A stretch of 64,000 nt of DNA from Hyphomicrobiaceae bacterium (GCA_020638065.1 JACKJG010000004.1:186001-250000); one strand, 5' to 3'; positions 27,721 through 40,500 are shown, numbered from the stretch's first letter. Numbers and translations are program-made. The notes: generated by a model not told the origin, from the sequence alone.

Positions 27721-27908
27721 TGCAACATTCGCGTGCCCGACTACGCGCAACTTGTAAACTAATTTACAAATTCCTTCCGCTTGCAGCAAGAACCGGCAAA
27801 CCTTCCGGTTTTCGCCTGATTTGACTTGACCAATTGTCGCAATTGCGGCGCTATTGTTGCCATATATTGATTGCACCGCTAAACCGCAAAAATGCAACAT
27901 GTGCGTGC
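27721..27908. promoter_or_regulatory. prpE upstream region: TTGTAAA-N4-TTTACAA palindrome and a spaced 16-base direct repeat
   Basis: TTGTAAA at 27752-27758 and TTTACAA at 27763-27769 form a perfect inverted repeat with spacer CTAA. Separately, TGCAACATTCGCGTGC at 27721-27736 recurs as TGCAACATGTGCGTGC at 27893-27908 (14 of 16 identical), bracketing the likely promoter. Short-chain-acyl-CoA genes in alphaproteobacteria are often controlled by ScfR/RamB-type regulators; whether these sites are theirs is not known. Confidence 0.45.
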
Positions 27909-27930
27909 AATTTGAGGGGGAATCGCTGCC

Positions 27931-29868
27931 ATGAATGATCAAAATCCGGAAATTCAAAGCCGCTACCACGACGTCTACTCGTCGTGGAAAAGAGATCCCG
28001 AAAGCTTCTGGCTGGAATGTGCCAGGGATATCGACTGGGTGTCCGCGCCTGTAAATGCTTTTGACAAATCCATGGGAGCATACGGGCGTTGGTTTCCCGA
28101 TGCCACCTGCAACACCTGTTATAACGCAGTCGATCGGCACGTCGAGAATGGCCGCGCCGATCAGGTCGCCATCATCTATGACAGCCCCGTCACCGGCGCA
28201 AAGCGCACTTACACCTACGCGGAACTGAAGCAGGAAGTCGAAGCCCTTGCCGCCGTGCTGCGCGACCATGGGGTGGAAAAGGGCGACCGCGTTCTCATCT
28301 ACATGCCGATGGTTCCCGAGGCCGTGTTCGCCATGCTGGCATCCGCCCGCCTCGGGGCGATCCACTCGGTCGTTTTCGGCGGCTTCGCAGCGCATGAATT
28401 GCAGACCCGCATCGAGGATTCCAACCCCAAAGTCATCGTCGCGGCCTCCTGCGGCATCGAGCCGTCCCGCATCGTGCCCTACAAGCCCATGCTCGACGCA
28501 GCCATCGAGCATTCGTCGAAAAAGCCTGACGCCTGCATTATTCTGCAGCGTGAACAGCATCCCTGCGATCTCATTGACGGGCGGGATTTCGACATGGCGG
28601 CGGATGTGGCTGCCCACAAATCGGCCGGAACCCAGGTTCCCTGCACCACCGTCAAGGCGACTGACCCGCTCTACATTCTCTACACGTCAGGCACGACCGG
28701 CCAGCCCAAGGGCGTCGTCCGCGACAATGGCGGCCATATGGTTGCTCTCAACTGGACGATGGGCGCGATCTATGGCGTCGAACCCGGCGAGGTTTATTGG
28801 GCGGCATCCGACGTCGGCTGGGTGGTTGGCCATTCCTACATCGTCTATGGACCGCTCCTGAAAGGCTGCACGACCATTGTTTTCGAAGGCAAACCGGTCG
28901 GCACGCCCGACCCGGGCACCTTCTGGCGCGTGATCGATGAGCACAAGGTGGTCGCGCTTTTCACAGCACCGACCGCTTTCCGGGCCATCAAGAAGGAAGA
29001 CCCGGAGGCGACCTATCTGCCCAAGTACGATATTTCCAGCCTCAGAACCCTGTTTCTGGCCGGCGAACGCGCCGATCCGGACACAATCATCTGGGCGCGT
29101 GAAAAGCTCAGCGTCCCGGTGATCGATCATTGGTGGCAGACCGAGACCGCATGGACCATTGCCGGCAACCCCGTCGGCCTTGGCGCGCTGCCGGTCAAGC
29201 TCGGCTCACCAACGGTTGCCATGCCCGGTTATGACATCCAGGTGCTCGACGATGCCGGCCATGAAGTGCCCGCCGGCACGCTGGGCAATATCGTCGTCAA
29301 ACTGCCGCTGGCGCCGGGCAACCTGCCGACCCTCTGGAACGCCGACGAACGCTTCAAGGATGCCTATCTCGCTGAATTCCCCGGCTATTACAAAACCGCT
29401 GACGCCGGCATCGTCGATGAAGATGGCTACGTTTTTGTCATGTCGCGTACCGACGACATCATCAACGTCGCCGGCCATCGCCTCTCGACCGGCGCGATGG
29501 AGGAGGTGCTGGCAGCCCACAAGGATGTCGCCGAATGCGCCGTCATCGGCATCGCCGATGCGCTCAAGGGTCAGACGCCCCTCGGTCTCGTTGTGCTCAA
29601 ATCAGGCGCCGACCGCGACGAGATGGAACTCGAAAAGGAGCTGATCGCGGCGGTACGAGGCGAGATCGGTCCCGTCGCAGCGTTCCGCACGGCGCTGATC
29701 GTGCAGCGCCTGCCCAAGACCCGCTCCGGCAAGATCCTGCGCGGCACCATTCAGAAGATCGCTGACGGGATGGAATGGAAAATGCCCGCAACCATAGATG
29801 ATCCGGCCATTCTCGAGGAAATCACGGCGGCGCTGGCACGCCGCAAGATCGGTGCCACTGCCGCCTGA
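27931..29868 (+). CDS. prpE: Propionyl-CoA synthetase / acyl-CoA ligase (PrpE-like)
   Basis: A 645-residue AMP-forming acyl-CoA synthetase. The N-terminal SRYHDVYSSWKRDPESFW and GRWFPDATCNTCYNAVDRHV are PrpE-like; ILYTSGTTGQPKGVV near 250 is the AMP-binding P-loop; WWQTETAW near 402 and YKTADAGIVDEDGYVFVMSRTDDIINVAGHR near 490-520 form the adenylation core; RSGKILRGT near 613 has the catalytic lysine that is also the usual acetylation site. It converts propionate (or acetate) plus CoA and ATP to the acyl-CoA, AMP and PPi. GAGGGGG stands upstream of the ATG. Monocistronic. Confidence 0.85.
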   Translation: MNDQNPEIQSRYHDVYSSWKRDPESFWLECARDIDWVSAPVNAFDKSMGAYGRWFPDATCNTCYNAVDRHVENGRADQVAIIYDSPVTGAKRTYTYAELKQEVEALAAVLRDHGVEKGDRVLIYMPMVPEAVFAMLASARLGAIHSVVFGGFAAHELQTRIEDSNPKVIVAASCGIEPSRIVPYKPMLDAAIEHSSKKPDACIILQREQHPCDLIDGRDFDMAADVAAHKSAGTQVPCTTVKATDPLYILYTSGTTGQPKGVVRDNGGHMVALNWTMGAIYGVEPGEVYWAASDVGWVVGHSYIVYGPLLKGCTTIVFEGKPVGTPDPGTFWRVIDEHKVVALFTAPTAFRAIKKEDPEATYLPKYDISSLRTLFLAGERADPDTIIWAREKLSVPVIDHWWQTETAWTIAGNPVGLGALPVKLGSPTVAMPGYDIQVLDDAGHEVPAGTLGNIVVKLPLAPGNLPTLWNADERFKDAYLAEFPGYYKTADAGIVDEDGYVFVMSRTDDIINVAGHRLSTGAMEEVLAAHKDVAECAVIGIADALKGQTPLGLVVLKSGADRDEMELEKELIAAVRGEIGPVAAFRTALIVQRLPKTRSGKILRGTIQKIADGMEWKMPATIDDPAILEEITAALARRKIGATAA

Positions 29869-29911
29869 TCTTCGAAGCGGTTACCCTCTCGCTTCGCCGT
29901 CATTGACGTTC

Positions 29912-29936
29912 GCCCCCGGAGTACATCTTCGGGGGC
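29912..29936 (+). terminator. GC-rich hairpin after prpE
   Basis: GCCCCCG 29912-29918 pairs with CGGGGGC 29930-29936, 11-base loop; only a weak T-containing tail (GGTTCATT) follows, so termination is plausible rather than certain. It lies 43 bases after the prpE stop. Confidence 0.4.
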
Positions 29937-29998
29937 AGGTTCATTGTGCCATGGAAATCGTCAGACTTAACGCGCTGCCAGATGCACGTACCTCAACT

Positions 29999-30024
29999 AT
30001 TTACATGAATTAACTTATGTAAAT
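29999..30024. promoter_or_regulatory. Perfect 8-bp inverted repeat upstream of the TolC-adhesin-secretion genes
   Basis: ATTTACAT at 29999-30006 and ATGTAAAT at 30017-30024 are exact inverted copies with a 10-base spacer, in an AT-rich stretch (about 29990-30075) unlike the surrounding DNA. This is the only obvious control element before the first gene of the adhesin locus and is a likely operator or nucleoid-protein site (MucR/Ros-type proteins favour such AT-rich DNA). Confidence 0.5.
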
Positions 30025-30134
30025 AAACCACTAACCTTCTGATTTTAAGTCAAAATTAAGGTTAACAGCCCATGAATAACGGTGAGTGACTCGCCATAGG
30101 TGTGTCTTGTCGTGATTGCGTTGGGTTGCGTTTG

Positions 30135-31463
30135 ATGAAGTACGGCCTGCCCTCTTCCGGTCCCCTGCTCGCCGGTGCCATGCGCACGGCGGTGGCGGCG
30201 GCTGTTTTGGTGGCACTGGCGGGTTGCGCGTCCAACCGCACCGCACCGCCGTTGAGCTACGGCAATCCGGCCCAGCAAAGCGTCATATCCAATCCCGCGC
30301 TGCTGGCGGCCGGCGAACGAATCAATCAGGCACAATCAGGCGAAGTCATCGCCGCCGCAGACATGCTGCCCGATGTCTCGCTCTCTGCAAACGCAACCGC
30401 CTATGTCACCGATGACCTGACCCCCGTGGCCCGCACCGATTCCGCAGAACTGGCGCTAGGTATCTCCCTGCCGGTGATCAGATCGCTGGCGGCCGTACGC
30501 GGGCTCAAAGCCGCCCAGTTGAACACCGCCGCCGAAAAGGCCGCGTTCGAGGCCGAGAAAGCAGATCTGATCCTCGAAATCGTGACCGCGATTGCGGAGC
30601 TCGACCGCGCCCGCCGGGTTGCCGAGCTTCGTTCAGAGGCCTTCAGCAATCTGCGCAGTTTCTACACCGATCAGCGCCGCCTGCTCCAGACGGGCACCAT
30701 CTCGGCAACCGACCTTCAACAAATTCAGGCGCGCATCGCTCAGGCCGAAGCCACCCTATTGCGGGCTAATGCCGACCGCTCGGCCGCGGAGGCAAAGCTC
30801 GCCTCTCTCGGCCTGTCACCCAGCCAGCAGTTCCAACTCGTCGACGCGGCGTCTCACCTCCCCTCAAACGAAGCCGAGACGCTGGCGCTGGCCAAGGCCT
30901 CAAACCCGAAGATTCGTGAAGCCGGCCTGCGCCATCAAAGCGCCGAACAGAACATCGCCGTAACGGCGGCCAGCCTCGGTCCGGACCTCAATGTCTCGCT
31001 CAACATGGGCACGAACCGCACCGACTATTTGGGTGGAGCGGCCGTGACCAATCAGAACGTCAATCTCGGTTTCGGTCTCAACGTTCCGCTTTTCGACGGT
31101 GGCAGCCGCGTTTCCCAGCTTAAGCAGGAACAGTCGCACGTCCGCGAACTTGACTACGAGTCGCACGCGCTCAGCCAGAGCGTCGACGCCGACACCCGCG
31201 CAAACTGGTACAAGTTCCAGGCGGCCCGGGGTGCACTGGAATTGGCCCAGAGGCGCGCCGACATTGCCCGCGCAGCGCTGTCCGGCATTTCCGAGGCCCG
31301 CCGCATCGGGGCCAAATCCATTCAGGAAGAGCTGGCAGCCATGGACGATGTGACCGAAGCCCGCGTCGCCTATGCCAACACCAAGTACGACATCGTCACC
31401 ACCGGCCACAAGCTGCTGGCACTAACCGGTCGTATCTCCGATGCCTACGGTTTGAACGAATAG
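30135..31463 (+). CDS. TolC-family outer-membrane efflux/secretion lipoprotein
   Basis: A 442-residue TolC-like protein. The signal sequence ends in the lipobox LAGC near residue 31, so the mature protein should be lipidated. Two long helical repeats follow, typical of the outer-membrane efflux family: AELDRARRVAELRSEAFSNL and GTISATDLQQIQARIAQAEATLLRA in the first half, GLNVPLFDGGSRVSQLKQEQSHV in the second. Start is uncertain among GTG 30102, ATG 30135 and ATG 30180; all keep the lipobox. It is the first gene of the locus with the giant adhesin, two ABC exporters and HlyD, so it is the outer-membrane channel of this type I secretion system. Confidence 0.82.
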   Translation: MKYGLPSSGPLLAGAMRTAVAAAVLVALAGCASNRTAPPLSYGNPAQQSVISNPALLAAGERINQAQSGEVIAAADMLPDVSLSANATAYVTDDLTPVARTDSAELALGISLPVIRSLAAVRGLKAAQLNTAAEKAAFEAEKADLILEIVTAIAELDRARRVAELRSEAFSNLRSFYTDQRRLLQTGTISATDLQQIQARIAQAEATLLRANADRSAAEAKLASLGLSPSQQFQLVDAASHLPSNEAETLALAKASNPKIREAGLRHQSAEQNIAVTAASLGPDLNVSLNMGTNRTDYLGGAAVTNQNVNLGFGLNVPLFDGGSRVSQLKQEQSHVRELDYESHALSQSVDADTRANWYKFQAARGALELAQRRADIARAALSGISEARRIGAKSIQEELAAMDDVTEARVAYANTKYDIVTTGHKLLALTGRISDAYGLNE

Positions 31464-31547
31464 ATTAATTCGTATTAACCGTCTTTCTCAGCCTTTTGAA
31501 AAGCCTTGTCTTCTAGGATGCCCCGGCAGTTTTGACGGTGGGCACCC

Positions 31548-34500
31548 ATGGACCTCGACGAAAACATCAATCACGACGAAGAAGAGCGCAAGAGACAACT
31601 TGCCGATCAGCCCCAGCCAAAGGCTCATCTCGAACCCACCAAGGATGCGCTCGGAAACGAGACGCTTCGACCCACAGTTCTGAACGCTGACGCGGCAGGC
31701 GCCCCGGCCGTTGCAGCCAACATTTCCAGCTTTTTTGCGTTTGATCGTGCAAGCGCCGACGATAGTGCGTCCGCACCACAACGGAACGCGAACACCTCCG
31801 AAGAACCCGCCCTGTCGCCGCAGGAACAACCGCTTCCCGCAGATCTGGACCGGCCCGAGCATATCGAAGCCGCGCCTGCCGCCATATTGCAGCGCAACCA
31901 TGCCCCGAAACCCCGGGCCGAACAGCCTGGAGATCGGCCCACTCCGCAGGAATCTCACCACGACGCCGCGCCAGCGCCCAGCATGTTCCAGACCGCCGAG
32001 GCGTCGGCTGCTTCGGGAACAGCGTTCGCCGCACAGACCGACACCAATTCAGATGACACCGAGAGCTCGGGATCAGAGCCCGGCCCTGTCGACCTCGTCA
32101 TCTCCATGCCGGACCCCGCCACCGACGAGACGCCGCAATCCTCCGATCCGGACGATGATGGCAATGACGACAAGGGCGGCGATACGGACCCGATTCAGGT
32201 CACTATCGGCGCCATAAGCGATGTGGACAATGCCGCCAATAATGTCTCCGAACATGCCCGGATTGGCGACACTGTTGGCATTACCGCTTTTGCCGTCGAC
32301 AAAAACCAAGGTGACGACGTTACCTATACGCTCTCCAACGATGCCGACGGTCTGTTTGCCATCGACCCCGTGACCGGCGAAGTCACCGTCGCCGGACCGC
32401 TGGACTTCGAAAGTGCCTCCAGTCACACCATCACCGTCACGGCAATTTCAAGCGACGGTTCCTCGACCAGCAAGAGCTTCACCGTCGGCGTCACGGGCGA
32501 GAACGACTTCGACGTCTCGCCCATTTCTGACAGTGACAAGGCGGCCAACAGCGTTGCGGAAAACGCCGCAATCGGCACGTCTGTGGGGATCACGGCCTTC
32601 GCCTCCGATGCCGATGGCACAGATTCTGTGACCTACAGTCTCGCGGACGATGCCGGCGGCCTGTTCGCCGTCGATCCGGATACCGGTGAGGTCACCGTCG
32701 CCGGTGCGCTCGATTTCGAAAGCGTCAGCAGTCACACGATCATTGTCACGGCGACCTCGAGTGACGGCTCGACTTCCAGCAAAAGCTTCACGATCGGCGT
32801 TACGGACCAGAACGAATTTTCCGTCTCGCCGATTTCTGACACAGACAAATCGGCAAATCTGGTGGGCGAAAGCGCCTCCGTTGGCACCCCGGTGGGCATC
32901 ACCGCCTTTTCGTCGGACGCCGATGGTTCTGACAATGTCACTTATGAACTGACCGACGATGCCGGCGGCCTTTTCCAGATCGACCCGAACACCGGCGAAG
33001 TCACGGTGGCAGGTGGTCTCGATTTCGAAACCGCCAGCAGTCACACAATCATCGTCACTGCGACGTCGAGTGACGGCTCGACCACCAGCAAATCGTTCAC
33101 GATCAATGTGGCAGATGAGAACGACTTCTCCATCTCTCCCATTTCGGATTCCGATGGTTCTATCAACAATGTCGACGAGAACAGCGCCGTGGGCACCTCG
33201 GTGGGTGTGACCGCCTTTGCCTCGGATGCGGATGGCACCGATAGCGTCACTTACAGTCTCACCAACGATGCCGGCGGGCTCTTCACCATCGATGCCAATA
33301 CCGGCGAGGTCAGTGTCGCGGGCTCCCTCGATCGCGAGAGTGCGGCAAGCTACGATATCGAGGTCACCGCGACCTCGACCGATGGCAGCACCTCGACAAA
33401 GACCTTCACCATTGCCCTCAACGACCAGGACGAGTTCGATGTCGGGCCGGTCAGTGACAGTGATGCCGGTGCCAACACATTGGCCGAAGATGCCGCTGCG
33501 GGAACCGCGGTCGGTGTTGTGGCTTCTGCAAGTGACGCCGACGCCACCACCAATGCCATCACCTATTCCGTTGATGACAGCCGCTTCACAGTCGATCCGG
33601 ACGGTACCGTTCGTGTCGCCTCCGGCGCTTCGTTCGACTACGAGACCGAGAGCTCGATCGATATCGTCGTGACCGCAACCTCGGCCGATGGCTCCTCCTC
33701 CAACCAGACCTTCACCCTCGACGTCACCGATGTGAACGAGAGCGGGGTCTCTGCGATCTCTGATAGTGACGCCACTCTGGACGCCGTCGACGAGAACAGC
33801 GCCATCGGCACCTCTGTGGGCGTGACCGCCTTTGCCTCGGATGCCGACGGCACGGACTCCGTGACCTATTCGCTGAGCAACGATGCCGGCGGGCTCTTCA
33901 CCATCGATGCCAATACCGGCGAGGTCAGTGTCGCGGGCTCCCTCGATCGCGAGACAGCGGCAAGCTACGATATCGAGGTCACCGCGACCTCGACCGATGG
34001 CAGCACCTCGACCAAGACCTTCACCATTGCCCTCAACGACCAGGACGAGTTCGATGTCGGTCCGGTCAGTGACAGCGATGCCGGCGCCAACACATTGGCC
34101 GAAGATGCCGCTGCGGGAACCGCGGTCGGTGTTGTGGCTTCTGCAAGTGACGCCGATGCCACCACCAATGCCATCACCTATTCCGTTGATGACAGCCGCT
34201 TTACCGTCGATCCGGACGGCACCGTCCGTGTCGCCTCCGGCGCCTCGTTCGACTACGAGACCGAGACCTCGATCGATATCGTCGTGACCGCAACCTCTGC
34301 CGATGGTTCCTCCTCCAACCAGACCTTCACCCTCGACGTCACCGATGTGAACGAGAGCGGGGTCTCTGCGATCTCTGATAGTGATGCCACTCTGGACGCC
34401 GTCGACGAGAACAGCGCCATCGGCACCTCTGTGGGCGTGACCGCCTTTGCCTCGGATGCCGACGGCACGGACTCCGTGACCTATTCGCTGAGCAACGATG

Positions 34501-37500
34501 CCGGCGGGCTCTTCACCATCGATGCCAATACCGGCGAGGTCAGTGTCGCGGGCTCCCTCGATCGCGAGACAGCGGCAAGCTACGATATCGAGGTCACCGC
34601 GACCTCGACCGATGGCAGCACCTCGACCAAGACCTTCACCATTGCCCTCAACGACCAGGACGAGTTCGATGTCGGTCCGGTCAGTGACAGCGATGCCGGC
34701 GCCAACACATTGGCCGAAGATGCCGCTGCGGGAACGGCCGTCGGTGTTGTGGCTTCTGCAAGTGACGCCGACGCCACCACCAATGCCATCACCTATTCCG
34801 TTGATGACAGCCGCTTCACAGTCGATCCGGACGGTACCGTTCGTGTCGCCTCCGGCGCCTCGTTCGATTACGAGACCGAGAGCTCGATCGATATCGTCGT
34901 GACCGCAACCTCGGCCGATGGCTCCTCCTCCAACCAGACCTTTACCCTCGACGTCACCGATGTGAACGAGAGCGGGGTCTCTGCGATCTCTGATAGTGAT
35001 GCCACTCTGGACGCCGTCGACGAGAACAGCGCCATCGGCACCTCTGTGGGCGTGACCGCCTTTGCCTCGGATGCGGACGGCACCGATAGCGTCACTTACA
35101 GTCTCACCAACGATGCCGGCGGGCTCTTCACCATCGATGCCAATACCGGCGAGGTCAGTGTCGCGGGCTCCCTCGATCGCGAGAGTGCGGCAAGCTACGA
35201 TATCGAGGTCACCGCGACCTCGACCGATGGCAGCACCTCGACCAAGACCTTCACCATTGCCCTCAACGACCAGGACGAGTTCGATGTCGGTCCGGTCAGT
35301 GACAGCGATGCCGGCGCCAACACATTGGCCGAAGATGCCGCTGCGGGAACGGCCGTCGGTGTTGTGGCTTCCGCAAGTGACGCCGATGCCACCAACAATG
35401 CCATCACCTATTCCGTTGATGACAGCCGCTTTACCGTCGATCCGGACGGCACCGTCCGTGTCGCCTCCGGCGCCTCGTTCGACTACGAGACCGAGACCTC
35501 GATCGATATCGTCGTGACCGCAACCTCTGCCGATGGCTCCTCCTCCAACCAGACCTTTACCCTCGACGTCACCGATGTGAACGAGAGCGGGGTCTCTGCG
35601 ATCTCTGATAGTGACGCCACTCTGGACGCCGTCGACGAGAACAGCGCCATCGGCACCTCTGTGGGCGTGACCGCCTTTGCCTCGGATGCCGACGGCACCG
35701 ATAGCGTCACTTACAGTCTCACCAACGATGCCGGCGGGCTCTTCACCATCGATGCCAATACCGGCGAGGTCAGTGTCGCGGGCTCCCTCGATCGCGAGAG
35801 TGCGGCAAGCTACGATATCGAGGTCACCGCGACCTCGACCGATGGCAGCACCTCGACCAAGACCTTCACCATTGCCCTCAACGACCAGGACGAGTTCGAT
35901 GTCGGGCCGGTCAGTGACAGCGATGCCGGCGCCAACACATTGGCCGAAGATGCCGCTGCGGGAACCGCGGTCGGTGTTGTGGCTTCTGCAAGTGACGCCG
36001 ATGCCACCACCAATGCCATCACCTACTCCGTTGATGACAGCCGCTTCACTGTCGATCCGGACGGCACCGTCCGTGTCGCCTCCGGCGCCTCGTTCGACTA
36101 CGAGACCGAGACCTCGATCGATATCGTCGTGACCGCAACCTCTGCCGATGGTTCCTCCTCCAACCAGACCTTCACCCTCGACGTCACCGATGTGAACGAG
36201 AGCGGGGTCTCTGCGATCTCTGATAGTGACGCCACTCTGGACGCCGTCGACGAGAACAGCGCCATCGGCACCTCTGTGGGCGTGACCGCCTTTGCCTCGG
36301 ATGCCGACGGCACGGACTCCGTGACCTATTCGCTGAGCAACGATGCCGGCGGGCTCTTCACCATCGATGCCAATACCGGCGAGGTCAGTGTCGCGGGCTC
36401 CCTCGATCGCGAGACAGCGGCAAGCTACGATATCGAGGTCACCGCGACCTCGACCGATGGCAGCACCTCGACCAAGACCTTCACCATTGCCCTCAACGAC
36501 CAGGACGAGTTCGATGTCGGGCCGGTCAGTGACAGCGATGCCGGCGCCAACACATTGGCCGAAGATGCCGCTGCGGGAACCGCGGTCGGTGTTGTGGCTT
36601 CTGCAAGTGACGCCGATGCCACCACCAATGCCATCACCTACTCCGTTGATGACAGCCGCTTCACTGTCGATCCGGACGGCACCGTCCGTGTCGCCTCCGG
36701 CGCCTCGTTCGACTACGAGACCGAGACCTCGATCGATATCGTCGTGACCGCAACCTCTGCCGATGGTTCCTCCTCCAACCAGACCTTCACCCTCGACGTC
36801 ACCGATGTGAACGAGAGCGGGGTCTCTGCGATCTCTGATAGTGACGCCACTCTGGACGCCGTCGACGAGAACAGCGCCATCGGCACCTCTGTGGGCGTGA
36901 CCGCCTTTGCCTCGGATGCCGACGGCACGGACTCCGTGACCTATTCGCTGAGCAACGATGCCGGCGGGCTCTTCACCATCGATGCCAATACCGGCGAGGT
37001 CAGTGTCGCGGGCTCCCTCGATCGCGAGAGTGCGGCAAGCTACGATATCGAGGTCACCGCGACCTCGACCGATGGCAGCACCTCGACAAAGACCTTCACC
37101 ATTGCCCTCAACGACCAGGACGAGTTCGATGTCGGGCCGGTCAGTGACAGCGATGCCGGCGCCAACACATTGGCCGAAGATGCCGCTGCGGGAACCGCGG
37201 TCGGTGTTGTGGCTTCTGCAAGTGACGCCGATGCCACCACCAATGCCATCACCTACTCCGTTGATGACAGCCGCTTCACTGTCGATCCGGACGGCACCGT
37301 CCGTGTCGCCTCCGGCGCCTCGTTCGACTACGAGACCGAGACCTCGATCGATATCGTCGTGACCGCAACCTCTGCCGATGGTTCCTCCTCCAACCAGACC
37401 TTCACCCTCGACGTCACCGATGTGAACGAGAGCGGGGTCTCTGCGATCTCTGATAGTGACGCCACTCTGGACGCCGTCGACGAGAACAGCGCCATCGGCA

Positions 37501-40500
37501 CCTCTGTGGGCGTGACCGCCTTTGCCTCGGATGCCGACGGCACGGACTCCGTGACCTATTCGCTGAGCAACGATGCCGGCGGGCTCTTCACCATCGATGC
37601 CAATACCGGCGAGGTCAGTGTCGCGGGCTCCCTCGATCGCGAGACAGCGGCAAGCTACGATATCGAGGTCACCGCGACCTCGACCGATGGCAGCACCTCG
37701 ACCAAGACCTTCACCATTGCCCTCAACGACCAGGACGAGTTCGATGTCGGTCCGGTCAGTGACAGCGATGCCGGCGCCAACACATTGGCCGAAGATGCCG
37801 CTGCGGGAACCGCGGTCGGTGTTGTGGCTTCTGCAAGTGACGCCGATGCCACCACCAATGCCATCACCTACTCCGTTGATGACAGCCGCTTCACTGTCGA
37901 TCCGGACGGCACCGTCCGTGTCGCCTCCGGCGCCTCGTTCGACTACGAGACCGAGACCTCGATCGATATCGTCGTGACCGCAACCTCTGCCGATGGTTCC
38001 TCCTCCAACCAGACCTTCACCCTCGACGTCACCGATGTGAACGAGAGTGGGGTTTCTGCGATCTCTGATAGTGACGCCACTCTGGACGCCGTCGACGAGA
38101 ACAGCGCCATCGGCACCTCTGTGGGCGTGACCGCCTTTGCCTCGGATGCGGATGGCACGGACTCCGTGACCTATTCGCTGAGCAACGATGCCGGCGGGCT
38201 CTTCACCATCGATGCCAATACCGGCGAGGTCAGTGTCGCGGGCTCCCTCGATCGTGAGAGTGCCGCAAGCTACGACATCGAGGTCACCGCGACCTCGACC
38301 GATGGCAGCACGTCGACAAAGACCTTCACCATTGCCCTCAACGACCAGGACGAGTTCGATGTCGGTCCGGTCAGTGACAGCGATGCCGGTGCCAACACAT
38401 TGGCCGAAGATGCCGCTGCGGGAACCGCGGTCGGTGTTGTGGCAAGTGCGTCGGACGCCGATGCCACCACCAACACCATCACCTATTCGGTCGACGATGC
38501 CAGGTTCACAGTCGATCCGGACGGCACCGTTCGCGTCGCAAGCGGGGCTTCGTTCGACTACGAGACCGAGACCTCGATCGATATCGTCGTGACCGCAACC
38601 TCGGCCGATGGCTCCTCCTCCAACCAGACCTTTACCCTCGACGTCACCGATGTGAACGAGAGTGGGGTTTCTGCGATCTCTGATAGTGACGCCACTCTGG
38701 ACGCCGTCGACGAGAACAGCGCCATCGGCACCTCTGTGGGCGTGACCGCCTTTGCCTCGGATGCGGATGGCACGGACTCCGTGACCTATTCGCTGAGCAA
38801 CGATGCCGGCGGGCTCTTCACCATCGATGCCAATACCGGCGAGGTCAGTGTCGCGGGCTCCCTCGATCGTGAGAGTGCCGCAAGCTACGATATCGAGGTC
38901 ACCGCGACCTCGACCGATGGCAGCACCTCGACCAAGACCTTCACCATTGCCCTCAACGACCAGGACGAGTTCGATGTCGGTCCGGTCAGTGACAGCGATG
39001 CCGGTGCCAACACATTGGCCGAAGATGCCGCTGCGGGAACCGCGGTCGGTGTTGTGGCTTCCGCAAGTGACGCCGATGCCACCACCAACACCATCACCTA
39101 TTCGGTCGACGATGCCAGGTTCACAGTCGATCCGGACGGCACCGTTCGTGTCGCCTCCGGCGCCTCGTTCGACTACGAGACCGAGACCTCGATCGATATC
39201 GTCGTGACCGCAACCTCTGCCGATGGTTCCTCCTCCAACCAGACCTTCACCCTCGACGTCACCGATGTGAACGAGAGCGGGGTCTCTGCGATCTCTGATA
39301 GTGATGCCACTCTGGACGCCGTCGACGAGAACAGCGCCATCGGCACCTCTGTGGGCGTGACCGCCTTTGCCTCGGATGCCGACGGCACGGACTCCGTGAC
39401 CTATTCGCTGAGCAACGATGCCGGCGGGCTCTTCACCATCGATGCCAATACCGGCGAGGTCAGTGTCGCGGGCTCCCTCGATCGCGAGAGTGCGGCAAGC
39501 TACGATATCGAGGTCACCGCGACCTCGACCGATGGCAGCACCTCGACCAAGACCTTCACCATTGCCCTCAACGACCAGGACGAGTTCGATGTCGGTCCGG
39601 TCAGTGACAGCGATGCCGGCGCCAACACATTGGCCGAAGATGCCGCTGCGGGAACGGCCGTCGGTGTTGTGGCTTCTGCAAGTGACGCCGACGCCACCAC
39701 CAATGCCATCACCTATTCCGTTGATGACAGCCGCTTCACAGTCGATCCGGACGGTACCGTTCGTGTCGCCTCCGGCGCCTCGTTCGATTACGAGACCGAG
39801 AGCTCGATCGATATCGTCGTGACCGCAACCTCGGCCGATGGCTCCTCCTCCAACCAGACCTTTACCCTCGACGTCACCGATGTGAACGAGAGCGGGGTCT
39901 CTGCGATCTCTGATAGTGATGCCACTCTGGACGCCGTCGACGAGAACAGCGCCATCGGCACCTCTGTGGGCGTGACCGCCTTTGCCTCGGATGCGGACGG
40001 CACCGATAGCGTCACTTACAGTCTCACCAACGATGCCGGCGGGCTCTTCACCATCGATGCCAATACCGGCGAGGTCAGTGTCGCGGGCTCCCTCGATCGC
40101 GAGACAGCGGCAAGCTACGATATCGAGGTCACCGCGACCTCGACCGATGGCAGCACCTCGACCAAGACCTTCACCATTGCCCTCAACGACCAGGACGAGT
40201 TCGATGTCGGTCCGGTCAGTGACAGCGATGCCGGCGCCAACACATTGGCCGAAGATGCCGCTGCGGGAACCGCGGTCGGTGTTGTGGCTTCTGCAAGTGA
40301 CGCCGATGCCACCAACAATGCCATCACCTATTCCGTTGATGACAGCCGCTTTACCGTCGATCCGGACGGCACCGTCCGTGTCGCCTCCGGCGCCTCGTTC
40401 GACTACGAGACCGAGACCTCGATCGATATCGTCGTGACCGCAACCTCTGCCGATGGCTCCTCCTCCAACCAGACCTTTACCCTCGACGTCACCGATGTGA

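Noticed and set aside
31694..31712. DAAG at about residue 50 of the adhesin as a LapG cleavage site
   Set aside because: A four-residue match in a disordered Ala/Pro-rich segment is not significant, and no lapG/lapD gene is present in the window.
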